From NCBI GenBank assembly GCA_001464895.1, contig LNEE01000040.1, positions 1 to 37,414 on the forward strand: a stretch of DNA of 37,414 nucleotides, in the 5' to 3' direction. Both the position numbers and the translations under genes were made by a program. The notes beneath the pieces are model-generated. The model had not been told where the DNA came from. It was given only the letters and a program-made list of their open reading frames with translations, and made no database searches. This document shows positions 8,028 to 15,509 of this stretch, in pieces. The number at the start of each line of letters is the position of its first letter. Positions within the stretch are counted from its first letter, which is position 1. Origin of the DNA: Betaproteobacteria bacterium Ga0077532 (GTDB lineage: Bacteria; Pseudomonadota; Gammaproteobacteria; Burkholderiales; Ga0077523).

Positions 8028-10384
8028 CGGCCTGCCTTTGCTTCCGCCAGCGCCGCGAGCAGCCGGCGCGGCGTGATCGGGCACTCGGTGATCTCGACGC
8101 CGAGATCGTGGAGCGCATCGTTCACCGCGTTCGCAATGGCGGCAGGCGGGGCCACCGCGCCGCCTTCGCCGATGCCCTTCTGACCGAAGCGCGTGATTGG
8201 CGATGGGATCGTCATGTGCTCCATGCGGACCGTCGGCATCTCGGTGGCGCCGGGCAGCATGTAGTCGGCGAGTGTCGAGGCGAGGGGCTGGGCGTCGGCG
8301 TTGAACGGCATCTCCTCGAACAGCGCAGAGCCGATGCCCTGCGCGAGGCCTCCGTACACCTGACCGTCGACGATCATCGGGTTCACCAGCGTGCCGCCGT
8401 CCTCCACGATCACGTAGTCGAGGATCTCGACGGTGCCGAGTTCGGTGTCCACCGCCACGGCGCACGCGTGGCATGCGTAGCTGAACGTGCCGGTGTCGCG
8501 CACGGCCTTGTAACCGGCAGTGGTCTCGAGTCCGGCGGGGTCGATGTCGGGCGGCATGCGCTGCGGTTGTCGGTACCACGCGTGGGCGACCTCCTGCAGC
8601 GTCATCGAGTGGTCGGTGCCCGTCACGCGCACGTCGCCGTCGGCGAGTTCGAGATCCGCGGGTGCGGCTTCGAGCAGGTGGGCCGCGATGGCCTTCACGC
8701 GCTCCGCGATGACGGTGCACGCTGCGGCCACCGCGCCGCCCGACATCACCATCGAGCGGGATCCCCAGGTGCCGGTGGAGTAGGGCGTGAGCGCGGTGTC
8801 GCCGTGGATGAGACGCACGCGCGCGGGGTCGATGCCGAGCACTTCGTTCGCGACCTGGGCGAGCGTCGTTTCCATGCCCTGGCCGTGCGAGTGCGTGCCG
8901 ATGCGCAGTTCCAGCGCGCCGTCCGGGGAGAGCCGCGCGAAGCACTGCTCGTGGCCCGGCACCATCGGGATGCCCCAGCCGTGATAGACCGAGGTGCCGT
9001 GGGCGGCCTGCTCGCAGAAGATCGCGAGACCGATGCCGACGCGGCGGCCATCGGGTTCGCCGCGCGTCTGCCGCGCGCGCCACGCCGGGACGTCGAGCGC
9101 GGCCACGGTGCGGCGGAGGCATTCCGGATAGTCGCCGGAGTCGAAGTACTTGTTCGTGATGTTGGTGTACGGCATTGCGTCGGACGGCACGACGTTCGCC
9201 ATCCGCACCTCCCACGGCTCGCGACCGGCCTCGCGCGCGATCGCGTCGAGCACCAGTTCCATCGCGAAGCACACGCCGGTGCGCGCGACGCCGCGGTACG
9301 GCAGGATCGGCGGCTTGTTCGTCGCTGCCGCGTACGTGTGGCAGCGGTACCGGTCCATCACATAGGGGCCGGGGAGGATCGAGCTGACCTGCGCGGATTC
9401 GAGGCAGGCGGAGAACGGATAGAGCGAGTACGCACCGGCATCGACGACCGCCTCGCAGTCGATGCCGAGCAGCCGCCCGGAGGCGTCGGCGTACCCCGTG
9501 ATGTCGTAGTGGTGCTCGCGGCAGTTGGCGTTGCCGGAGAGATGCTCGTAGCGGTCCTCCAGCCAGCGCACCGGTCGACCGGTGCGGCGCGCGTACCAGC
9601 CGAGGCAGATCTCCTCCGCGAGCAGGATGCCCTTGTAGCCGAACCCGCCGCCGACGTCGGGCGCCACGACCCGCACCGAGGCCTGATCGATGCCGAGACA
9701 CTCGGCGATGCCCGTGCGGTTGATGTGCGGCATCTGCGTTGCGGAATGCACTACGAGCTGGTCCAGCCGCCGGTCGTACTCGGCCACGACCGCGCGTCCC
9801 TCGATGGGCGCCATGCACTGGCGGGCGGTGCGCACCGTGCGTCGCACGACGATGGCGGCGTCGCGCTTCACTGTCGAGAGGTCGTCGTCGACCATCGATT
9901 CGAGGAACGCATTGCGGTCCCAGTGGGCGTGCACCTTCGGCGAGTCGGGTGTGAGCGCTGCGAGCATGTCGGCCACGACGGGCAGCGGTTCGAGATCGAC
10001 CTCGACGAGTTCGGCGAGATCCTCGGCTTCGGCGCGGGTGGCAGCGACGCACATCGCGATGGGCTCGCCCACGTAGCGGACGATGTCGCCCGCGAGCACC
10101 TGCAGCTCCGAGACGCGGAAGCCCGGCAGGCCGCACACGGCCCGGATGGGCTTCACGCCATCGAGATCGGCCAGCACGAACACCTGCTGCTCAGCGCCCT
10201 CGGGCTTGCGCACGGCGAGGACGCGCGCGTGGGCCATCGGCGAGCGCACGAAGGCGACTTCCTGCAGACCCACCACTCGGCGGTTCGCGACGTACTCGCC
10301 ACGGCCGCGCATGAGGCGGTCGTCCTCCTTGCGCGGGAGGCTCGCGCCGACGCCCTTCGCGCCGGCCTCGACGGGCGCCGTCAT
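8024..10384 (-). CDS. Molybdopterin-binding large subunit of xanthine-dehydrogenase-family hydroxylase
   Basis: A 786-residue catalytic subunit that would hydroxylate a heterocycle or aldehyde using water. The N-terminal aldehyde-oxidase hammerhead domain spans about 15-130. Then come the cofactor motifs DVGGGFGYKG, HSHGQGMETT, GTWGSRSMVMSGG and GQVYGGLAQGIG, and the base KGIGEGGAV with E740 as the expected catalytic Glu. It lacks the CoxL AYxCSFR loop, so it is not a CO dehydrogenase. The loop that often reads PYRGAGRPE here reads PYRGVARTG (P362-G370), which may tune specificity. The start at 10384 overlaps the amidohydrolase stop (ATGA). Substrate is unknown; context suggests an N-heterocycle later opened by that hydrolase. 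No molybdenum-cofactor maturation gene is in the window. Confidence 0.92.
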   Translation of the reverse strand: MTAPVEAGAKGVGASLPRKEDDRLMRGRGEYVANRRVVGLQEVAFVRSPMAHARVLAVRKPEGAEQQVFVLADLDGVKPIRAVCGLPGFRVSELQVLAGDIVRYVGEPIAMCVAATRAEAEDLAELVEVDLEPLPVVADMLAALTPDSPKVHAHWDRNAFLESMVDDDLSTVKRDAAIVVRRTVRTARQCMAPIEGRAVVAEYDRRLDQLVVHSATQMPHINRTGIAECLGIDQASVRVVAPDVGGGFGYKGILLAEEICLGWYARRTGRPVRWLEDRYEHLSGNANCREHHYDITGYADASGRLLGIDCEAVVDAGAYSLYPFSACLESAQVSSILPGPYVMDRYRCHTYAAATNKPPILPYRGVARTGVCFAMELVLDAIAREAGREPWEVRMANVVPSDAMPYTNITNKYFDSGDYPECLRRTVAALDVPAWRARQTRGEPDGRRVGIGLAIFCEQAAHGTSVYHGWGIPMVPGHEQCFARLSPDGALELRIGTHSHGQGMETTLAQVANEVLGIDPARVRLIHGDTALTPYSTGTWGSRSMVMSGGAVAAACTVIAERVKAIAAHLLEAAPADLELADGDVRVTGTDHSMTLQEVAHAWYRQPQRMPPDIDPAGLETTAGYKAVRDTGTFSYACHACAVAVDTELGTVEILDYVIVEDGGTLVNPMIVDGQVYGGLAQGIGSALFEEMPFNADAQPLASTLADYMLPGATEMPTVRMEHMTIPSPITRFGQKGIGEGGAVAPPAAIANAVNDALHDLGVEITECPITPRRLLAALAEAKAGR

Positions 10385-11664
10385 GCCGCCTCGGCTTGCG
10401 GCAGGATCGACGCGTCGGCAGTGATGCGCTGTCCGGCGCGCAGGCAGAAGTCGGGACGCAGCATGCGTTCGGCGATCACCTGCGTGCCTTCGTTGTCGCG
10501 GAGGATCCAGCGGCCCCGGGCGTCGTCGAGCACCGTGACGTCGGCGACGCCGCCCGTGGCCAGCGTCCCGATCTCGCCTTCCAGACCCAGCAGCTTCGCG
10601 GCGTTCGACGTGACCATCGGGACCACGCGATCGAGCGGCAGTCCCAATGCCATCATCGAAGTCATGGACTGCACGAGGCTGAAGCGCGCGGCGCCGAAGA
10701 ACATGTGCATCTCGGGGTCGGGATGCGAGTCCGGCGTACCGGCGGGTTTCGGCACGTGCGTGTTGTAGCCGTGCATGTCGGCGCCCAGGGTGTCGGGGAT
10801 GATGCCGGCGTCGAGCACGAGACGCGCGACGCGGAAGCTGAAGTGCGAGCCGTGGCCGACGTCGACCTTCGCACCGCGGGCGAGGGCCTCGCGTACCAGC
10901 GGATGCACGGTGCCGTCGACCGAAACGAATCCGCCCGGATGCCGGCTGAACGGGTGCGCCAGCACATCGCCGGGCTTCAGCAGCTTCACGACCTCGGAGA
11001 AGATGGTGTCGGGGTCGACGGGTGTGCCGTCCTCGGCCGGGGGCCAGAGCTGCCCGAAGTGGATGTAGACGGGGAGCGCCGTCTGCCGGCCGATCTCGGC
11101 GGCGAGCTTCATGACGTCCACGCCCCAGCGGGAGAACCCGCCGATCTCGGCGTGCGCCTTGATGCCTTTCACGAGATCCCGGTTCTCGTTCGCCGCACGG
11201 ACGGTCGCATCGACATCGAGGCAGGCGGGCCGGTAAAGCTCGGGGTAGTAGTGCCCCTCGAGGCCCCCCACGAGGTACGCCGACAGGAAGGCGACCACGC
11301 GCGACTGCGATGCCTCGGCGACGTGGTGGCGGAAGGCGGGCAGGGTGATGCAGCTGGGCCCGCCCTGGTCGACGAGGGTCGTCACGCCGGAGTGCACGCC
11401 GCATAGATCCGCGTTCATCCCGAACCGGCCGGTGACGTACTGGAAGACATGCGCGTGGGTGTCGATGAGGCCTGGCAGCACCAGCTTGCCGCGGCAGTCG
11501 ACGACCTCCTTCGCGGACGACGGCAGGAGATCCTGCGCCACGGCGGCGATGCGTCCACCGGTGATGCCGACGTCGCGGATGCCGTCGATACCGGCACTGG
11601 GGTCGATGACCCGTCCGCCCTTCAGGACGAGATCGAATCGGATGAGGTCGGTGCCCTGCGTCAT
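10381..11664 (-). CDS. Amidohydrolase-superfamily metallohydrolase (cog3964/EF_0837-like)
   Basis: A 427-residue predicted cytoplasmic hydrolase and first gene of the minus-strand operon. The start at 11664 is chosen over an ATG 24 codons upstream because AAGGA lies about 9 nt before it and the protein then begins like relatives (FDLVLKGGRVIDP). Metal-binding positions of the superfamily are visible: H70 and H72 in DTHAH, candidate carboxylated Lys at 166 or 169 (KGIKAHAE), H202 (YIHFG), H237 (LAHPFS) and D296 (LGADMHG). It most resembles the dihydroorotase-like group cog3964, whose characterised members include EF_0837 and Atu3266; activity in this group is varied and often uncertain. Coupling to the hydroxylase suggests hydrolysis of the same substrate series, perhaps cyclic-amide opening. 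Confidence 0.85.
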   Translation of the reverse strand: MTQGTDLIRFDLVLKGGRVIDPSAGIDGIRDVGITGGRIAAVAQDLLPSSAKEVVDCRGKLVLPGLIDTHAHVFQYVTGRFGMNADLCGVHSGVTTLVDQGGPSCITLPAFRHHVAEASQSRVVAFLSAYLVGGLEGHYYPELYRPACLDVDATVRAANENRDLVKGIKAHAEIGGFSRWGVDVMKLAAEIGRQTALPVYIHFGQLWPPAEDGTPVDPDTIFSEVVKLLKPGDVLAHPFSRHPGGFVSVDGTVHPLVREALARGAKVDVGHGSHFSFRVARLVLDAGIIPDTLGADMHGYNTHVPKPAGTPDSHPDPEMHMFFGAARFSLVQSMTSMMALGLPLDRVVPMVTSNAAKLLGLEGEIGTLATGGVADVTVLDDARGRWILRDNEGTQVIAERMLRPDFCLRAGQRITADASILPQAEAA

Positions 11665-11974
11665 GCTGTCGCGTCCTTGGTTCTCGGTCGTGACCGCGAG
11701 GCTATCCCACGACCCACGGCGTGGGAAGGCTTGCACCGGGGTGGTGCCCGCGCGGAATGCCGACGCCGAACGGGCGCATCGGCTCGCTGTCGCGCCTCCT
11801 CTCTTCTGCCGGATGGGTGCGCTGTGCTACGTTCAGGTCCCCATCGATATCAACTCCTGTCGGGCCGTCGAAGATGCGTCGCCATCGGGCATATCTCTTC
11901 GCCGATAGCCGCGTCGGAGTGGAGCTACAGCGCATGCCCATGCTATGCAAGAGGTCTGATTCCGGGCCAGACCG
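11665..11974. other. Divergent intergenic region, hydrolase operon / phytochrome
   Basis: This 310 bp gap holds the Shine-Dalgarno of the minus operon (AAGGA about 9 nt before the start at 11664) and must contain promoters for both directions. On the minus strand around 11930-11955 a TTGCAT/TAGCTC pair with a 17-base spacer exists but is too weak to call. No operator palindrome or terminator is obvious. Confidence 0.4.
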
Positions 11975-14638
11975 ATGATGATTCCGGCCGAACCGTCTCA
12001 CCGTATATGCGAGTCCGAACCGATCGGCTGTCCCGGTTCGGTACAGCCCCACGGGGCGCTGCTGATTCTCTCCGAGTCCCTCGTCGTGACCGCTGCCAGC
12101 GAGAGCTGCACCTCCCTCCTGGGAGAGCGGGCCGCTGCCATGCTGGGGCAGCCCTTCGATGCCCACTTCGACAGCGCCTGTGTCAGCGCGATACGCGCGG
12201 CATTCGCGCGGCGAGACGATGCCGGCCGTGACGCTCGGATCGTGACCAAGTCGCGAACCGGGCGGGTGCTGGAGCTTCAGCTTCACGTGGACGGCGGCCA
12301 GGTGCTCGTCGACATGGAGCCGTGGGACGCTTCTGCCGACCGCTCGACGTCCATGATGCATGCGGCGGTTGCGGGGCTCTCGGCGCTTCGCGCCCTCGCG
12401 GCGCCACGGGACATCGCGCGCGGTACTGCGCAGTTGTTGCGGCAGCTCACGGGCTTCGATCGCGTGCTCGTCTATCGGTTCGACGACGAGTGGAACGGTG
12501 AGGTCATTGCCGAGGAAAGCGTTGCCCACGTGCCGTCCTACCTCGGACTCAGTTTCCCTGCCGGTGACATTCCGCTCCAGGCGCGCGAGCTCTATCGAAC
12601 CGTGGAGGTCCGGCAGATTCCCGATGCGCTCTACGTGCCGTCGCCGATCCGGTCAGGCAGTGCTGCCATCGACATCGGTCGATCGGGTCTGCGCAGTGTC
12701 TCGCCCTTCCATCTCGATTACATGCACAACATGGGCGTGCGTGCTTCGCTCGTCGGCTCGCTGCTCGACAAGGGCGCGCTGTGGGGACTCGTCGCCTGCC
12801 ATCACATCGATGCCCCACGTCGGCTCTCGATGCTCGAAAGGGATGTCTTCCACCTCGTCTGCCAGGCGGCGTCCGCGTTGATGACAGCTGCAGAGACCGA
12901 GGTCCGGGCCCAGCGCGTGCGCGCGCTGGAACGGCATCAGTCGAAGCTCCTCGAGGCCGTCCATGTCGGAGGGATCCAGGGGCTCATGGTCGGCGACTAC
13001 CTGAACGATCTTCTCGGCGTCGTCGGAGCCGACGGATTTGCGTACATCGGGGAAGACGGTGTGCGCTGCGCGGGCTCGACGCCGTCGCCGGCGGAGATTC
13101 TCGCGTTGCACGCGGCGTTGATGGCGCGTGGCGATGTGCACGACATCTTCGTGACGCATTGCCTGCGCGACGACATCGACGAGGTAGACATCGAGGGGCG
13201 GGTCGCCGGCGCCATCCTCCTGCCCGTGATGCGGCGTCACGGCATCCCGCTCATGTGGTTCCGCGACGAGCGCAAGCGGACGGTCCAGTGGGGCGGAGAC
13301 CCGCGCCGGCCGGTGGAGATCGACGAGCGCGGGATGGTGTCGCCGCGGAAGTCGTTCGCCACCTTCATGGAGCGCATCGAAGGGCAGTCGCTCCGCTGGC
13401 ATCCGGATGAGGTCGATTCCGCGCATCGCCTGAAGGAACTGATCGAGGTGGAGGCTCAGCGCAATCTTCGCGCCGAGTCGGATCTTCTGCGCTCGGCGCT
13501 CGGGACCCTCAACGAGATGGTCCTCATCACCGAAGCGGAGCCCATCGAGGAGCCGGGGCCGCGGATCGTGATGGTCAGCAAGTCGCTCGAGTCGTTCACC
13601 GGGTACACCGCCGACGAGCTCATTGGCCGCTCGCCGCGCATCCTCCAGGGGCCCCTTACCGATCGTGCGGAACTCGATCGCCTGCGCCGCGCGCTGGAGC
13701 GCTGGGAGCGTACCCGGGTCGAAGTGATCAATTACCGGAAGGATGGCACCCACTTCTGGGTGGAGCTGGACGTCGCGCCGATCGCGGACGAAAGGGGTTG
13801 GTTCACCCATTGGATCTGTGTGCAGCGGGACATCACGGAGCGCCGACGCGCAGCGGCCGAACTCGAGGCGCAGCGCGACCGGCTGGCGGCGCTGGCGGAT
13901 GCCTGGCGCGAGGCGAAGGATGATGCCGATCGCGCGAACGACGCCAAGAGTCTCTTCCTCGCCAACATGTCGCACGAGCTGCGAACGCCCATGCACGCGA
14001 TCATGTCGTTCTCGCAGCTTGGGATGGAGCGTGCGGCGATGGGCGACACCGAGCGGCTGGCGCGCTACTTCGGGAACATCAACGAAAGCGGTGCGCGGCT
14101 CACGATGCTGCTGAACGATCTGCTGGATCTGTCGAAGCTCGAAGCGGGGCGGATGGAGATGCAGAAGGCGCCGACCGATCTTGCCGACGTGGTCGCACAG
14201 TGCGCGGCGGAGTTCGATCCGCTGCTCGCGGCGCGGTCGCTCCGCCTGGCGTTCGCGCCGCCGGACCAGCCGATCGTTGTCGACGTGGACCCGATGCGGA
14301 TCGGGCAGGTGCTGCGCAACCTGCTCTCGAACGCGATCAAGTTCTCGTACGACGGCGGGTGCGTCGAGGTGACGATCGAGCGGATGCCGGCGACGGCCGA
14401 CGCGGCAGCAGCGGTCCGGCTCACCGTCGACGATGCCGGCGTCGGCATTCCCGCGGACGAGCTGGAAGCGGTCTTCGACAAGTTCGTCCAGAGCAGCAAG
14501 ACGCGTACGGCGTCCGGCGGCACCGGACTCGGCCTTGCGATCTGCCGCGAGCTCGTGGGCGCGCACGGCGGGTCGATCCGGGCGCTCCAGCGGGTGCCGT
14601 CGGGGACACGCTTCGAGGTCGTGCTGCCGGGCGGGTAG
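11975..14638 (+). CDS. bphP: Bacteriophytochrome sensor histidine kinase
   Basis: An 887-residue red/far-red photoreceptor kinase. An N-terminal PAS domain carries C12 in the ICESEPIG context, the expected biliverdin attachment Cys, followed by PGSVQPHG. The GAF domain (about 140-320) has PAGDIP with D198-I199-P200 and a VSPFHLDYMHNMGV segment. The PHY domain (about 330-500) has the tongue motif PRKSF (457-461). An extra PAS domain (about 505-615) resembles LOV domains but reads GRSPRILQG, with P554 where the photoactive Cys would be. A coiled linker leads to HisKA with H667 (NMSHELRTP) and an ATPase domain with N786, DAGVGIP and GGTGLGLAI. Output is presumably phosphotransfer, but no response regulator or heme oxygenase gene is adjacent. 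Two consecutive ATG codons (11975 and 11978) are possible starts. Confidence 0.93.
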   Translation: MMIPAEPSHRICESEPIGCPGSVQPHGALLILSESLVVTAASESCTSLLGERAAAMLGQPFDAHFDSACVSAIRAAFARRDDAGRDARIVTKSRTGRVLELQLHVDGGQVLVDMEPWDASADRSTSMMHAAVAGLSALRALAAPRDIARGTAQLLRQLTGFDRVLVYRFDDEWNGEVIAEESVAHVPSYLGLSFPAGDIPLQARELYRTVEVRQIPDALYVPSPIRSGSAAIDIGRSGLRSVSPFHLDYMHNMGVRASLVGSLLDKGALWGLVACHHIDAPRRLSMLERDVFHLVCQAASALMTAAETEVRAQRVRALERHQSKLLEAVHVGGIQGLMVGDYLNDLLGVVGADGFAYIGEDGVRCAGSTPSPAEILALHAALMARGDVHDIFVTHCLRDDIDEVDIEGRVAGAILLPVMRRHGIPLMWFRDERKRTVQWGGDPRRPVEIDERGMVSPRKSFATFMERIEGQSLRWHPDEVDSAHRLKELIEVEAQRNLRAESDLLRSALGTLNEMVLITEAEPIEEPGPRIVMVSKSLESFTGYTADELIGRSPRILQGPLTDRAELDRLRRALERWERTRVEVINYRKDGTHFWVELDVAPIADERGWFTHWICVQRDITERRRAAAELEAQRDRLAALADAWREAKDDADRANDAKSLFLANMSHELRTPMHAIMSFSQLGMERAAMGDTERLARYFGNINESGARLTMLLNDLLDLSKLEAGRMEMQKAPTDLADVVAQCAAEFDPLLAARSLRLAFAPPDQPIVVDVDPMRIGQVLRNLLSNAIKFSYDGGCVEVTIERMPATADAAAAVRLTVDDAGVGIPADELEAVFDKFVQSSKTRTASGGTGLGLAICRELVGAHGGSIRALQRVPSGTRFEVVLPGG

Positions 14639-14659
14639 GGGGTGCGGGGTAGGACGTTC

Positions 14660-15470
14660 GTGGGTCGAGCAGCAGCTCGACGCTACGTTGGCCTGGGCAC
14701 TGCAGCGAATCCAGGAGCGCGAGCGTCGGGCAGTGCCCGACCCACGGGGGTTGTTTTCAGCGCCGCGGAATCCAGTGACGAGGGCCCTTCGTGGGTCGAG
14801 CATCGCTCGACGCGGCGATGGCTTGGGCGCAGCAGCGAATCCAGGAGCGCGGGCGTCGGGCAGTGCCCGACCCACGGGGGTTGTTGTCAGCGCAGAGGCG
14901 TCCAGTCGCGAAGGCGCTTCGTGGGTCGAGCTACGCTCGACGCGGCGTCGGCTTGGGCACAGCAGCGAATCCAGGAACGCGGGCGTCGGGCAGTGCCCGA
15001 CCCACGGGGGTTGTTTTCAGCGCCGAAGAATCCAGTGGAGAGGGATCTTCGTGGGTCGAGCTTCGCTCGACGCGGCGATGGCTTGGGTGCAGCAGCGAAT
15101 CCAGGAACGCGGGCGTCGGGCAGTGCCCGACCCACGGGGGTTGTTGTCAGCGCTGAGGCGTCCAAGCGCGAAGGCGCTTCGTGGGTCGAGCTACGCTCGA
15201 CGCGGCGATGGCTTGGGCACAGCAGCGAATCCAGGAGCGCGGGCGTCGGGCAGTGCCCGACCCACGGGGGTTGTTGTCAGCGCTGAGGCGTCCAGTGGAG
15301 AGGGCCCTTCGTGGGTCGAGCATCGCTCGACGCGGCGATGGCTTGGGCTCTGCTGCGAATCCAGGAACGCGGGCGTCGGGCAGTGCCCGACCCAGGGGGT
15401 TGTTTCCAGCGCCGAAGAATCCAGTGGAGAGGGCCCTTCGTGGGTCGAGCTACGCTCGACGCTGCCTCAC
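14660..15470 (+). repeat. Tandem array of twin-hairpin element, 130 bp period (family 1)
   Basis: Six full units start at 14660, 14791, 14921, 15051, 15181 and 15311, and a half unit starts at 15440 (spacing 129-131 bp). Each unit is about 85 bp of element plus about 45 bp of spacer. The element begins GTGGGTCGAGC and ends CGACCCAC, so its ends are inverted. Inside are a left hairpin (GTCGAGC, 3-4 base loop, GCTCGAC) and a right hairpin (GTCGGGC-AGT-GCCCGAC), joined by a conserved linker containing GCGAATCCAGGA. Loops vary (ATC, TAC, TTC, AGCA) while stems are conserved. The array fills the gap between the convergent phytochrome and metallophosphoesterase genes. Open frames across it are artefacts of the repeat. 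Confidence 0.93.
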
Positions 15471-15509
15471 CAGAGCCCAACCAGGCAACCAGCCATCTCC
15501 CCGATCGCC

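Noticed and set aside
8024..10384. Aerobic CO dehydrogenase large subunit
   Set aside because: The AYxCSFR active-site loop that defines CoxL is absent and no maturation genes (coxDEF) are adjacent.
8015..10768. 917-residue plus-strand frame and similar long frames
   Set aside because: It is antisense to the hydroxylase subunits and amidohydrolase. Its composition is rich in Arg, His, Ala and Val with no family pattern, which is typical of mirror frames in GC-rich DNA.
13600..13660. A functional LOV blue-light sensor in the phytochrome
   Set aside because: The photoactive Cys is replaced by Pro, so flavin-adduct photochemistry is not expected.
12653..14875. 740-residue minus-strand frame
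   Set aside because: It is antisense to the phytochrome gene, whose domains and motifs are unambiguous.
14660..15470. CRISPR array
   Set aside because: The repeats are about 85 bp, palindromic and separated by conserved, not unique, spacers. No cas genes are present.
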